DNA of 64,000 nt from Kribbella sp. VKM Ac-2568 (GCF_004345365.1 NZ_SLVF01000004.1:186001-250000), one strand, 5' to 3'. Positions 25,799 to 34,741 are shown, counted from the first letter of the stretch. The notes: a model not told the origin generated them from the sequence alone. Made by a program: numbers and translations.

Positions 25799-26743
25799 TC
25801 ACCAGTCCAGATGCCGCTCGCCGAGGCGGTCGGCGTACCAGGCCTGGATCGCCTCGACCGTGGCGGCAGGCAGCGGCTCGGCGGCAGCGGCGATGCTGGT
25901 CTGCAGGTGCTCGACCGAGCGGGTCCCCGGGATGACGGTCGACACGCTGTCGTTGGCGAGCAGGAACCGCAGCGACGCGTCGACGAGGCTCAGGCCCGAC
26001 GGCAGCAGCCCGCGCAACTCGTTGACCAGACCGGCCCGCAGCGCGACATCGTCGGTGGACCAGCGAGCCCGTACGTCGTCGAACGTACTGTCCGCGCCAT
26101 AGCGACCCGAGAGCCAGCCAGACTCGAGCGGGACCTTCACGATGACCCCGGCGCCCCGCGCGGCCGCCTCCGAGACCGCCGGCCAGGTCTCCTGGTAGAG
26201 GGCGGACATCCGTACTTCGAGGACCTGTGAATCGGTGTCGGTCAGCACCGTGCGGACGTCGCGGTCGTAGTCGACCGACGCGCCATAGGCGCGGATCAAC
26301 CCCTTGGCTCGCAGCGTCTCGAGCGCCTCGTAGTGCTCGGCGCTGTTCAACACGTCCGCCGGCGGGCTGTGCAGGATCACGAAGTCGATGTAGTCGACGC
26401 CCATCCGCTCCGCGCTGCCCTCGACCGACGACGCGATCGCGCCGACCGACCAGTCGGTGCGGCCGTCGTGGGTGGGGCCGACCTTCGTGCAGAGCACGAA
26501 CTTGTCGCGGGGAACGCTCTTCAGTGCCCGCCCCAGGTTGAGCTCACTCTGGCCGTCTGCGTAGGCGGGCGCGGTGTCCAGGAAGTTCACGCCGGCGTCC
26601 AGCGCGGCGTGCACGATCCGCACCGCCTCGTCCGGGTCGGGACCGGTCGGCCAGCTCGCGGACCGCCCGAGCTGCCACGCTCCCAGCCCGATCACGCTGA
26701 CGTCGATACCGGTAGACCCGAAGGCGCGTGTCTGCAGTGTCAT
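25799..26743 (-). CDS. Aldo/keto reductase
   Basis: A 314-residue NADPH-dependent aldo/keto reductase with a TIM-barrel plan. The catalytic tetrad is visible: Asp in FLDTAPAYADGQSE with its Tyr, Lys in CTKVGP, and His in VILHSPP; the cofactor loop is IPGTRSVEHLQ. Physiological substrate unknown. ATG 26743 is chosen because residues MTLQTRAFGSTGIDVSVIGLG match the family start; TAGGTT lies 7 nt upstream and there is no Shine-Dalgarno. It is divergent from the threonine dehydratase gene, with only 39 bp between start codons. Confidence 0.9.
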   Translation of the reverse strand: MTLQTRAFGSTGIDVSVIGLGAWQLGRSASWPTGPDPDEAVRIVHAALDAGVNFLDTAPAYADGQSELNLGRALKSVPRDKFVLCTKVGPTHDGRTDWSVGAIASSVEGSAERMGVDYIDFVILHSPPADVLNSAEHYEALETLRAKGLIRAYGASVDYDRDVRTVLTDTDSQVLEVRMSALYQETWPAVSEAAARGAGVIVKVPLESGWLSGRYGADSTFDDVRARWSTDDVALRAGLVNELRGLLPSGLSLVDASLRFLLANDSVSTVIPGTRSVEHLQTSIAAAAEPLPAATVEAIQAWYADRLGERHLDW

Positions 26744-26782
26744 GCCGCACAACCTAACCGGTTGCGGTCGTAGTGTGAGCGG
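26744..26782. promoter_or_regulatory. Face-to-face leaderless promoters
   Basis: Within 39 bp lie the minus-strand TAGGTT (26751-26756, 7 nt before ATG 26743) and the plus-strand TAGTGT (26771-26776, 6 nt before GTG 26783). Each -35 region would overlap the other gene's start, so the two promoters probably compete. Confidence 0.5.
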
Positions 26783-27988
26783 GTGAGCATCACCGCGGCG
26801 GACATCGCCAGGGCAGCGAACCTGCTGCACGACGTGGTCGCGCCTACACCGCTGGAGTACTCCCGCTGGCTGAGCGAGCTCGTCGGCGGCGACGTGTTCC
26901 TGAAGTGCGAGAACCTGCAGCGGACCGGGTCGTTCAAGCTGCGCGGCGCGTACGTCCGGATGGCCCGGCTGTCCAAGAGGGACCGGGCCCGCGGCGTGGT
27001 CGCTGCCAGCGCAGGGAACCACGCGCAGGGTGTCGCGCTCGCCGCGCAACTGCTCGGGATCAAGGCGACGGTGTTCATGCCGCACGGCGCGCCGATCCCG
27101 AAGGAGAAGGCGACCCGCGCGTACGGGGCCGAGATCCGCTTCGCCGGTACCTCGATCGACGACTGCCTGAAGGCGGCGCACGAGTTCGAGGCCGAGACCG
27201 GGGCGATCCTGATCCACCCGTTCGACCACGAGGACATCGTCGCCGGGCAGGCGACCACCGGGCTGGAGATCGTGGAGCAGTGCCCGCAGGTCCGGACGGT
27301 CGTCGTACCGACCGGTGGTGGCGGGCTGATCGCGGGGATCGCGTTGGCGACGCAGCGCGACGGGATGCCGATCGAGGTGGTCGGGGTGCAGGCCAAGGGA
27401 GCTGCCGCCTACCCGGCGTCGCTCGCGGCGGGTGAGCCGCTGCAGCTCGAGCAGATGGCGACGATGGCTGACGGGATCGCGGTCGGCCTGCCCGGGACGG
27501 TCCCCTTCGAGACGATCCAGCGGCACGTCAGCGAGGTGCGCACGGTCGATGAGGATTCGTTGTCCGAGGCCCTCTTGCTGATCCTCGAACGGGCCAAGCT
27601 GGTGGTGGAACCAGCAGGTGCGGCCGCCGTGGCCGCAGTACTGGACGAGCCGGCACGTTTCAAACCCCCTGTCGTGGTGGTCCTGTCCGGTGGCAACATC
27701 GATCCGCTGCTGCTGATGCGGGTGATCCGGCACGGCATGGCCGCCGGCGGTCGCTACATGTCGCTCAGGGTGCGCATCCCCGACACCCCGGGCGGGCTGG
27801 CGACACTGCTGTCCCGGCTGGCGGAGGTGGATGCGAACATCATCGAGGTGTTGCACGAACGCATCTCGGAGACGCTGAACCTGGACGAGGTCGAGGTGGC
27901 GTTGCAGCTCGAGACCCGCGGTGAGGATCACCGGGAACGGGTATTGGCGAGCCTGAGCGACAACGGGTACACGTACACGCTGAACTGA
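26783..27988 (+). CDS. ilvA: Threonine ammonia-lyase (threonine dehydratase)
   Basis: A 401-residue PLP enzyme converting threonine to 2-oxobutanoate and ammonia. The PLP lysine is Lys52 in RTGSFKLRGA; the phosphate loop is PTGGGGLIAG; the C-terminal 75 residues (about 325-401, from MSLRVRIPDTPGGL) form a single ACT-type regulatory domain. One ACT domain and about 400 residues match the catabolic/TdcB-like form in actinobacteria better than the 500-residue biosynthetic IlvA. GTG 26783 has TAGTGT 6 nt upstream and no Shine-Dalgarno, so the mRNA is probably leaderless. Confidence 0.92.
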   Translation: MSITAADIARAANLLHDVVAPTPLEYSRWLSELVGGDVFLKCENLQRTGSFKLRGAYVRMARLSKRDRARGVVAASAGNHAQGVALAAQLLGIKATVFMPHGAPIPKEKATRAYGAEIRFAGTSIDDCLKAAHEFEAETGAILIHPFDHEDIVAGQATTGLEIVEQCPQVRTVVVPTGGGGLIAGIALATQRDGMPIEVVGVQAKGAAAYPASLAAGEPLQLEQMATMADGIAVGLPGTVPFETIQRHVSEVRTVDEDSLSEALLLILERAKLVVEPAGAAAVAAVLDEPARFKPPVVVVLSGGNIDPLLLMRVIRHGMAAGGRYMSLRVRIPDTPGGLATLLSRLAEVDANIIEVLHERISETLNLDEVEVALQLETRGEDHRERVLASLSDNGYTYTLN

Positions 27989-27999
27989 GGAGCGCCCGG

Positions 28000-28455
28000 T
28001 CAGAGAGTGGGGGCGTCGCAGGTCTTGGTCAGCGGAGCATGCAGGCGCTCGGCGAGGACGCGGCGCTGGGTGGGCTGGGCCTCCGTCTGCCGGAGCAGGC
28101 CGTCGTCCGTGAGGCGGACGTTGATCGCGCGGCGGTCCTCCGGGCACATGTGACGCTCGACCAGTCCGGCGGTCTCCAGGCGGCCGATCACCCGGGAGAG
28201 GGCGCTCTGGCTCAGGTGCACCGACTTGGCGATCTGCTGGACCTTGGCCGACTGCTCGGGCAGTTCCGCCAGCCGCTCGAGCACTTCGTACTCACTCATG
28301 CCCAGTTCGTGGCCTGATTGCAGTTCGCGGTCCAGCGCGCAGGTGAGATCCGCATGGCGGGCCAGCAACTGGCGCCACTCGCGGACGTCGGCGCTGATCT
28401 CACCAGTCCCAGCGCTGACCTTCGTCTCGGTCATGAGCGCGACGTTATCATGCAT
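28000..28455 (-). CDS. MarR-family regulator of exporter 2
   Basis: A 151-residue MarR protein of standard length: AKVQQIAKSVHLSQSALSRVIGRLETAGLVERHMCPEDRRAINV covers the recognition helix and wing. ATG 28455 is used: TAAATT is 7 nt upstream on the minus strand, with no Shine-Dalgarno; ATG 28434 is possible. It is divergent from a DHA2 exporter with palindromes in the 50-bp gap that reach both starts, the classic layout of a MarR repressor of its neighbour. The ligand is unknown. Confidence 0.9.
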   Translation of the reverse strand: MHDNVALMTETKVSAGTGEISADVREWRQLLARHADLTCALDRELQSGHELGMSEYEVLERLAELPEQSAKVQQIAKSVHLSQSALSRVIGRLETAGLVERHMCPEDRRAINVRLTDDGLLRQTEAQPTQRRVLAERLHAPLTKTCDAPTL

Positions 28456-28506
28456 GTAAATTTAATGCAAACGCAATTAATGAGTAGACATTAGATGCAC
28501 GTGCAT
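28451..28506. promoter_or_regulatory. MarR operators of exporter 2
   Basis: Two palindromes: 28451-28469 (arms TGCAT/ATGCA around AAATTT) and 28495-28506 (ATGCACGTGCAT, perfect). The first overlaps the start of marR, the second overlaps ATG 28505 of the exporter. The half-site TTGCAT/ATGCAA resembles the sites at 19767-19831. Confidence 0.65.
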
Positions 28507-30022
28507 GCAAAGCTCTCTTCTTGTGACAGACACAACGCAACCAACCGCACCGACCCGCCTGACCTGGGACGCGCGCCTGTGGGGCGCGCTCCTGGTGGTC
28601 TGCGGCGTGATCTTCCTCGACGGCCTGGACGTGTCCATGGTGGGCATGTCGTTGCCCTCCATCGGCGCCGACCTCGGCGTTTCCCTTTCCTCACTCCAGT
28701 GGGTCGTGACCGGCTACGTGCTCGGCTACGGAGGCCTGCTGCTGCTCGGCGGCCGGACCGCCGACCTGCTCGGCCGCCGTCGCGTCTTCCTGATCGCGCT
28801 GGCCGTGTTCGCCGTGGTCTCGATGCTGAGCTCCCTGGCCACCAACCCCGAACTGCTCATCGCCGCGCGGTTCGTGAAGGGCATCGCCGCCGCGTTCACC
28901 GCGCCGGCCGCGCTCTCGATCATCACCACCACCTTCCACGAGGGTCCGGACCGCAACCGGGCGCTCAGCATCTTCACCACCTGCGCCGCCAGCGGCTTCT
29001 CGATGGGCCTGATCCTCGGTGGCCTGCTGACCGAGGTCGGCTGGCGCTGGACCTTCCTGATGCCCGGCCCGGTCGCCCTGATCGTGCTGGCCTTCGCGCT
29101 CAAACTGATCCCGAACAGCCCGCGGGACGACTCCGCCGGCGGGTACGACGTACCGGGGGCCGTGACGGTCACCGCCGGCATGCTGACGCTGGTGTTCGCC
29201 GTGGTCGGGGCCGAGGGCGCCGGCTGGGCCTCGGTCCGCACGATCGGCCTGTTCGTCCTGGCGGCCGCGCTGCTGACCGCGTTCGTGCTGATCGAACGCC
29301 ACTCCAAGCACCCGCTGGTCCGGCTCGGCATCCTGCGCAAGGCAAACCTGCGGCGGGCGAACCTCGCCATCATGACCGTGTTCGGCGCCTACGTCGCCTT
29401 CCAGTTCATCGGCACCCTGTACCTGCAGAACCTGCTGGGCTGGTCGTCGTTCGAGACCGCGCTGGGCTTCCTGCCGGCCGGCCTGCTGGTCGCCTTCCTG
29501 TCGCCGAACGCGGGCAAGGTCGCCGACCGGATCGGCACCGAACGGATGGTCGCGATCGGGATGGCGCTGTTCGTCGTCGGCTACGCGCTCTTCCTGCGGA
29601 TCGGTACGTCGTCGGACTACGTCGCCACGGTGATGCCGACCATCGTGCTGATCGGCCTGGGCTTCGCGATCACCTTCCCGGCGCTGAACATGCAGGCCAC
29701 GAACGGGGTGGACGACAACGAGCAGGGGCTCGCGTCCGGCCTGTTCAACACCTCCAGCCAGGTCGGCGGCGCGATCGTCCTCGCCGTCACTACCGCTGTG
29801 ATCGGGGGCCAGACCGGGGGCGCCTCCACTCCCAGCAGCGTGCTGGCGTCGTACAAGCCGGCCCTCGTGGTCGTCACCGGCATCACGCTCGCCGGTCTGT
29901 TGATCGGGCTCGCCGGTCTTCGCGGCCTCAAGCAGCGTCGCGCCGAGGCTTCGGCCGAGGCCGCCGAGCTGAACGCGGTCCAGGAGGAACTGGCCGAGGA
30001 GGAGATGTCCCCGGCCGCCTGA
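28505..30022 (+). CDS. DHA2-family multidrug exporter 2
   Basis: A 505-residue 14-helix MFS protein: FLDGLDVSMVGMSLPSIG in the first helix (drug:proton antiporter motif), motif A GGRTADLLGRRRVF, and GGLLTEVGWRWTFLMPGP in helix 5. The tail is acidic and helical. It resembles antiseptic or antibiotic exporters of Streptomyces. ATG 28505 overlaps a perfect operator; GTG 28523 is an alternative start six codons in. Divergent from its MarR regulator. It differs strongly from exporter 1, so the two modules are not a recent duplication. Confidence 0.92.
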   Translation: MQSSLLVTDTTQPTAPTRLTWDARLWGALLVVCGVIFLDGLDVSMVGMSLPSIGADLGVSLSSLQWVVTGYVLGYGGLLLLGGRTADLLGRRRVFLIALAVFAVVSMLSSLATNPELLIAARFVKGIAAAFTAPAALSIITTTFHEGPDRNRALSIFTTCAASGFSMGLILGGLLTEVGWRWTFLMPGPVALIVLAFALKLIPNSPRDDSAGGYDVPGAVTVTAGMLTLVFAVVGAEGAGWASVRTIGLFVLAAALLTAFVLIERHSKHPLVRLGILRKANLRRANLAIMTVFGAYVAFQFIGTLYLQNLLGWSSFETALGFLPAGLLVAFLSPNAGKVADRIGTERMVAIGMALFVVGYALFLRIGTSSDYVATVMPTIVLIGLGFAITFPALNMQATNGVDDNEQGLASGLFNTSSQVGGAIVLAVTTAVIGGQTGGASTPSSVLASYKPALVVVTGITLAGLLIGLAGLRGLKQRRAEASAEAAELNAVQEELAEEEMSPAA

Positions 30023-30077
30023 TCGCTCCACTCGGCACAAACCACAACCGGCTCCTCGAGTCGTGAAGTCATAGAGA

Positions 30078-30120
30078 AGCAGTGCGGGTCACGGGCTACT
30101 CCGCCGTGACCCGCACTGCT
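30078..30120 (+). terminator. Strong terminator after exporter 2
   Basis: AGCAGTGCGGGTCACGG (30078-30094) pairs perfectly with the 17 nt at 30104-30120 across a 9-nt loop. The following bases are GTTCTC, a weak T tract. The right arm is repeated at the end of the kinase gene. Confidence 0.75.
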
Positions 30121-30121
30121 G
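30103..30121 (+). repeat. 19-bp direct repeat, left copy
   Basis: GCCGTGACCCGCACTGCTG, identical to 31891-31909. This copy is the right arm of the terminator hairpin at 30078-30120, plus two bases. Confidence 0.8.
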
Positions 30122-30289
30122 TTCTCAGCTCTGTCCGACTGGCGCGCCATGCTGTTCTCGGCTGTGACCCCACGTGTGGCGGACGGCGGTGCTGGGCACC
30201 AGGAGCGAACGACGCCGCCCGATCGGAGTACAGGCTGTGAGCTCTTCTACCGCCCTAGTGATCCTCCCCGCCGGGAGGCGTTGCTGACG

Positions 30290-31897
30290 ATGGCGGGCGC
30301 GGCGGCAAAGGGTCTCCTCCTGGCGGGGCGGTACCGACTGCTCGGATCGCTGGGGCGTGGCGGGATGGGCGTCGTCTGGCACGCTCGCGACGAGTTACTG
30401 GGGCGCGAGGTGGCGGTGAAGGAGATCCTGCTGCCGCCGGAGCTACCGGACGAGGAACGCGCAGTACTTCGCCGGCGCACCCTCCGCGAGGCCCGCTCCG
30501 CCGCCCAGCTCAGCCACCCCAACGTCGTCGCCATGTACGACGTGGTCGAGGAGGAAGGGCGGCCCTGGATCGTGATGGAGCTGGTGCGGTCCCGCACGTT
30601 GGCCGACGTAGTCCGGGAGGACGGCCCACTGCCGGTACGCCGGGTCGCGGAGATCGGCCTGCAGATGCTCGCCGCGCTGCAGGCGGCGCACGCGGTCGGG
30701 GTACTGCATCGCGACGTGAAACCCAGCAACGTACTGCTCGCTGACCGCTATCGAGTGGTGCTCACCGACTTCGGGATCGCAACGCTGGAAGGCGATTCGT
30801 CCCTGACCCAATCGGGCACGCTGGTGGGGTCGCCGGCGTATATCGCCCCGGAGCGCGTGAAGGCGAAGAGCGCCGGGCCGGAGTCGGATCTGTGGTCGCT
30901 GGGAGCCACGCTCTACACCGCGGTGGAGGGAAGACCGCCGCACGATCGTGGGAGCGCGCTGCCGACCCTGACCGCGGCTGTCACCGAGGCTCCTGATCCC
31001 GCCCTGCGAGCTGGTCCGCTCTGGCCGATCCTGGAAGGCCTTCTCCGCAAGGACCCTGCCGACCGCCTGACCGCCCCGGCCGCGGTCCGCTTGCTCGTCT
31101 TGGCGCTGCGCGACGAGCAGTCGGTACCGGCGACGCCTTCCGGGCAACCGTCATCGCGTGATCGCCGATGGGTTCCGAAGGTTGTGGCTGCCCTGGTCGC
31201 ATGCCTGGTAATCGGTGGTGTCCTGGTCGGTTGGGCCATGTTCAAGCCCAACGACGACAACCAGACGCAGTCACCTCAGACCACAGCCACCAGGCCCGGT
31301 GGTGGATCCACCTCACAGGCGCCCCGCAGTACTCCATCTGGATCGGGAAGCAACGCCCCCTCCAGCCGTACCAGCCCACCGCCTTCCTCCAGCAGCCCAC
31401 CACCCACGTCGGCACCGTCGAACACTCGCAAGCCTTCTCAGTCGAGCACCGAACCGCCGGCCCTGCCCGCCGGCTTCAGGCGGCACACCGATCCGACGGG
31501 GTTCTCCTTGCCGGTGCCGAGCAACTGGACGGTGGAACGGCAGAACGGACGCGTCTACTTCAGGGAGCCGGGTGGCTCGCGCCTCCTGCTGATCGACCAG
31601 ACCGACTCCCCGAAGCCGGACCCGGTCGCCGATTGGCGTCAGCAGGAGCAGGCTCGCCGCGACACCTACGACGACTACCGCCGCATCCGGATCGAACCGG
31701 TCGACTACTTCCGCAAGGCCGCCGACTGGGAGTTCACCTATGCCGTCCGCAGCGGCCGCCAGCACGTCCTGAACCGCGGTGTCATCACCAGTCCGACCCA
31801 GGCCTACGGCATCTACTGGTCCACTCCCGACTCCCAGTGGGCCTCCAGCCAACCCCTCCTGCGCACCATCACCCGCGACTTCCGCCCGGCGCCGTGA
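30290..31897 (+). CDS. Membrane Ser/Thr protein kinase (PknB-like, no PASTA)
   Basis: A 535-residue receptor-type kinase. Residues about 12-270 are a Hanks-type domain: glycine loop LGRGGMGVV, AVKEI lysine, HRDVKPSNVLL (Asp142), DFGIA, and the APE motif as AYIAPERVK. A membrane helix (VVAALVACLVIGGVLVGWAMF) follows at about 300, then a Pro/Ser/Thr-rich linker and an extracellular C-terminal domain of about 140 residues (from LPAGFRRHTDPTGFSLPVPSNW) of a type common in actinobacterial kinases. ATG 30290 is chosen from the kinase-domain start, with GGGAGG at 30273-30278. A 19-bp direct repeat flanks the gene and contains its stop codon. Confidence 0.88.
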   Translation: MAGAAAKGLLLAGRYRLLGSLGRGGMGVVWHARDELLGREVAVKEILLPPELPDEERAVLRRRTLREARSAAQLSHPNVVAMYDVVEEEGRPWIVMELVRSRTLADVVREDGPLPVRRVAEIGLQMLAALQAAHAVGVLHRDVKPSNVLLADRYRVVLTDFGIATLEGDSSLTQSGTLVGSPAYIAPERVKAKSAGPESDLWSLGATLYTAVEGRPPHDRGSALPTLTAAVTEAPDPALRAGPLWPILEGLLRKDPADRLTAPAAVRLLVLALRDEQSVPATPSGQPSSRDRRWVPKVVAALVACLVIGGVLVGWAMFKPNDDNQTQSPQTTATRPGGGSTSQAPRSTPSGSGSNAPSSRTSPPPSSSSPPPTSAPSNTRKPSQSSTEPPALPAGFRRHTDPTGFSLPVPSNWTVERQNGRVYFREPGGSRLLLIDQTDSPKPDPVADWRQQEQARRDTYDDYRRIRIEPVDYFRKAADWEFTYAVRSGRQHVLNRGVITSPTQAYGIYWSTPDSQWASSQPLLRTITRDFRPAP

Positions 31898-31909
31898 CCC
31901 GCACTGCTG
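31891..31909 (+). repeat. 19-bp direct repeat, right copy
   Basis: Identical to 30103-30121. The TGA at 31895-31897 inside it is the stop codon of the kinase gene. Confidence 0.8.
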
Positions 31910-31995
31910 CATTCCGGCTGCCGATCAGGGATGAGCGGGGGAGTTCGGGGCTATCCCCGATTGGTTTCGACCCGTCCGGGTGCTGGACTGGGGGC

Positions 31996-33147
31996 ATGAG
32001 CGATCAGAGTAACCAGAGCGACCACGACAGCCGCGTCAAGGACATCCTCGACCGGGTAGCCCGAGGCCACCTGTCCAGCGACGAAGCCGCGACCCTGATC
32101 GCCGCCCTCTCCACCCCCACCACCCCCCGCCACGCAGCCACCACCTCCGACGCCACCACTCCCGACGCCAACGCCGGCGACAGCCCGTCCGGTACTGCGC
32201 AGCCGGACTCGGCTGGTCAGGGTGCTGCGGCCGACGATGCTCCGTCTGCTTCGGTGTGGGCCGACGTCGTCGACTCCCCGGACATCGCGGACGCCGACTC
32301 GGCCGACGCCGGCTCAGCCTCCACGTCGGCGGCCACGGATGCGCCGGCGGGAGCTGGATCGGCTTCGAGCGAGGTGCCCTCGGCCCCGCAGGGACCAGCC
32401 GGGCCAGGCTCGGCCGGAGACGCTGTCGGACAGGGGAGCGGAGTACAGGACAGTGTGGTTGACGATGCGCCGGCTGAGGCGGAGGACGTCGAGGCTGAGC
32501 ACAGCAATGTGCCGGTACCGGCCGGCGTGCAGCGCGTGACGATCCGCGCGATCGGGCGCCGGGTCCGGCTGATCGGTGAGCCGGCGATCAATGGCGTCGC
32601 GGTCGACGGTCCGCACGTGATCAAGCGCGACGGCGACACCCTCGCGATCAGCAGCGAGGGCGACATGGGTGTCTCGATCGACGGCTTCAGCATGCTGCGC
32701 AACCCGACCAACCTGAAGTCGCACGTGAACGGTCTCGCCAAGGAACTCTCGATCCGCGTCAACCCGGCCCTCCAGGTGGAGATCGAGGTGACCGGCGGCA
32801 GCGTCGTCGCCGAGCGCCTGCCCGGCCTGACCCGGGTCCGCGTCACCGCCGGTACCGCGAAGGTGACCGACGTCGACGGCCCGATCGACCTGCTCGTCCA
32901 GGCGGGTTCCGCGAACCTCGACGCCCAGATCACCAAGGGCCGCTCTCGCGTCCGGGTCGAGTCCGGCTCCGCGAACGTGACGTTGCGCCGAGGCTCCGAC
33001 GTGCGCGTCCACACCGAGGCCCAGCTCGGCCGTGTCACCTGGACCGGCGCCGTCAACGGCCAGAGCAAGGACGTCGAGATCGGCCGCGGCCGAGCCGCCC
33101 TGGACGTGGAGGTCCTGGTAGGCGCCGCCCAGATCATCTCCGACTGA
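31996..33147 (+). CDS. DUF4097-like beta-repeat protein with SHOCT-like N-terminus
   Basis: A 383-residue protein with three parts. Residues 12-40 (VKDILDRVARGHLSSDEAATL) are a short helical motif like the oligomerisation segments of SHOCT/DUF4097 proteins. Residues about 40-170 are a low-complexity, Ala/Asp/Ser-rich linker. Residues about 175-383 are short beta-strand repeats (VRVTAGTAKVTDVDGPIDLL, VQAGSANLDA, VRVESGSANVTL) predicted to form a beta-solenoid as in DUF4097 or bactofilin-like proteins. No signal peptide. ATG 31996 lacks a good Shine-Dalgarno. It follows the kinase by 98 bp; whether it is a kinase substrate is unknown. Confidence 0.75.
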   Translation: MSDQSNQSDHDSRVKDILDRVARGHLSSDEAATLIAALSTPTTPRHAATTSDATTPDANAGDSPSGTAQPDSAGQGAAADDAPSASVWADVVDSPDIADADSADAGSASTSAATDAPAGAGSASSEVPSAPQGPAGPGSAGDAVGQGSGVQDSVVDDAPAEAEDVEAEHSNVPVPAGVQRVTIRAIGRRVRLIGEPAINGVAVDGPHVIKRDGDTLAISSEGDMGVSIDGFSMLRNPTNLKSHVNGLAKELSIRVNPALQVEIEVTGGSVVAERLPGLTRVRVTAGTAKVTDVDGPIDLLVQAGSANLDAQITKGRSRVRVESGSANVTLRRGSDVRVHTEAQLGRVTWTGAVNGQSKDVEIGRGRAALDVEVLVGAAQIISD

Positions 33148-33155
33148 TCGGATCC

Positions 33156-33242
33156 GCACCACTCACCAACCCCACAACGCACCCCGGGGCGACGCTCAGA
33201 CCGCTCCACCCGGTACGCGTTTCAGGAGTTGGTGAGTGGTGC
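33156..33242. repeat. Long inverted repeat between convergent genes
   Basis: GCACCACTCACCAAC (33156-33170) and GTTGGTGAGTGGTGC (33228-33242) are a perfect 15-bp inverted repeat with a 57-bp interior. It could be a bidirectional terminator or a small non-autonomous element. The remainder of the gap up to 33357 shows no gene. Confidence 0.65.
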
Positions 33243-33357
33243 ACGTCCGGACGCCATCATCGACCGAACGTCGACCACCGACTGACCTCGCCGATCGTCC
33301 GCGAACCCAGCCAGACGAGGCCGAACGACAAGTACGCCTTCGCTCGGCAGCGGGGCT

Positions 33358-34635
33358 TCAGTGGATGGCAGGCGGAGGCTCGACGTCGGCGGGTTGGGGT
33401 GGGATGGGGGCGGGGATGGACCGGAGGGTTCGGAGTGGGGAGAAGAAGAGCCAGGCGGTGCCGAGGAGGGTGGCGAGGCCGGCGAGCCAGATCGTGGGGC
33501 GGAGGCCTAGGAGGGTGGCGGTGATGCCACCCAGGAGGCTGCCGATGGGGGCGGATCCCCAGCTCACGAAGCTCATCGTGGCGGTGACCCGGCCCTGGAG
33601 CTCGGGTGGGCAGAGGCGCTGGCGGATGCTCATCTGCAGGATGTAGGCGACGATGATGCAGATCGCGGCCAGCAGGGTCGCCGCGACGTACCAGACGAGT
33701 TGCCAGCCCGGGCCGGTCAGAGCCTGGAGCGTGAAGGCGACACCGATACCGACCGAGGCGATGAGCAGCGCGCGGGCATCGCCCAGCCAGGCGCTCAGTC
33801 GTTCGGTGAACCACGACGCGACCAGCGCGCCGAGCAGGCCGATCATGCTGAGCAGACCGATGGCGCTGGGGGAGAGGTGGATCTCCCGGACCAGGAAGAC
33901 GATCATCACGGCGCCGCTCGCAGCCTGGAACAGCATGGTGGTGGTCGTGTTCAGCACGATCGGCCGCAGCAACGGGTGACCGAACACATAGCGCAGCCCC
34001 TCGCCGATCTCGCGCCGCAGATCCGGCCGTTCCGCCGGCGCCGGCCGCGGTTCCGGAGTACGGATCGAGCGGAGCCAGAGCGCTGACCAGAGGAAGGTGA
34101 CGGCGTTCAGGCCGAGCGTCACCGCGGCGGTGAGCCACTGGACCAGGAATCCGCCTGCTCCGGCGCCGACCACCGCCGCGATCGAGTGGTTGCCCGCTAG
34201 CTTGGCGTTGGCAGGCAGCAACTGCTCGGGCGCGAGCAACCTCGGCGGGTAGGCGTTGTGCGCCACGTCGAACATCACCGTGAGCAGCCCGGCCAACCCC
34301 AGTACGACGTACAGCTGGGTCAAGGTCAGTACTCCGAACCAGGCGGCGACGGGGATCGAGGCGAAGAGCAGAGCCCGGCCGAGATCCGCGATGACGAGGA
34401 CCGGGAGGCACCGCATCCGGTCGATCCACGCGCCGGCGACCAATCCCAGCAGCAGCCAGGCGGCGGTCTCGCAGGTGCGCAGCAGCGAGACCTGCAGGGT
34501 GGTGGCGTTCAGCGTGATGACGGCGAGCAGGGGAGCGGCGGTCATGCCGAGGCGGATGCCCAGCTGGCTCAGCAGGTCGGCCGTCCACAGGCGCCGGAAG
34601 TCGGGGTGGCTCAGGATGCCTTGGCCTGAAGTCAT
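33358..34635 (-). CDS. MFS exporter (MFS_3/enterobactin-exporter type)
   Basis: A 425-residue, 12-helix major-facilitator protein of the MFS_3 group, which includes enterobactin and macrolide exporters. Family traits are the opening HPDFRRLWTADLLSQLGIRLG, AGAWIDRMRCLPVLVIADLGR (motif A) and YILQMSIRQRLCPPELQGRVTA in the second half. Substrate unknown. ATG 34635 is preceded by TACCGT exactly 6 nt upstream, so it is probably leaderless, and by a cluster of ACTCAA/TTGAGT sites. It is divergent from a DrrAB-type ABC exporter, suggesting common control of two efflux systems. Confidence 0.9.
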   Translation of the reverse strand: MTSGQGILSHPDFRRLWTADLLSQLGIRLGMTAAPLLAVITLNATTLQVSLLRTCETAAWLLLGLVAGAWIDRMRCLPVLVIADLGRALLFASIPVAAWFGVLTLTQLYVVLGLAGLLTVMFDVAHNAYPPRLLAPEQLLPANAKLAGNHSIAAVVGAGAGGFLVQWLTAAVTLGLNAVTFLWSALWLRSIRTPEPRPAPAERPDLRREIGEGLRYVFGHPLLRPIVLNTTTTMLFQAASGAVMIVFLVREIHLSPSAIGLLSMIGLLGALVASWFTERLSAWLGDARALLIASVGIGVAFTLQALTGPGWQLVWYVAATLLAAICIIVAYILQMSIRQRLCPPELQGRVTATMSFVSWGSAPIGSLLGGITATLLGLRPTIWLAGLATLLGTAWLFFSPLRTLRSIPAPIPPQPADVEPPPAIH

Positions 34636-34657
34636 GCGGGGACGGTAGACCGCAGAG

Positions 34658-34714
34658 TTGAGCCTTGTCGACTCAATGTCAATAAAGTTGAGTCGAGGCC
34701 ACTCAGGTTTGAGT
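34658..34714. promoter_or_regulatory. Repeated ACTCAA/TTGAGT operator region
   Basis: CGACTCAA (34669-34676) and TTGAGTCG (34688-34695) form a perfect 8-bp inverted repeat; three more related half-sites lie at about 34658 (TTGAG), 34701 (ACTCAG) and 34709 (TTGAGT). The surrounding 90 bp are markedly AT-rich for this genome. No regulator gene lies adjacent. Confidence 0.6.
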
Positions 34715-34741
34715 CTGCAATTAAATAGTGGCATGAGCTTA

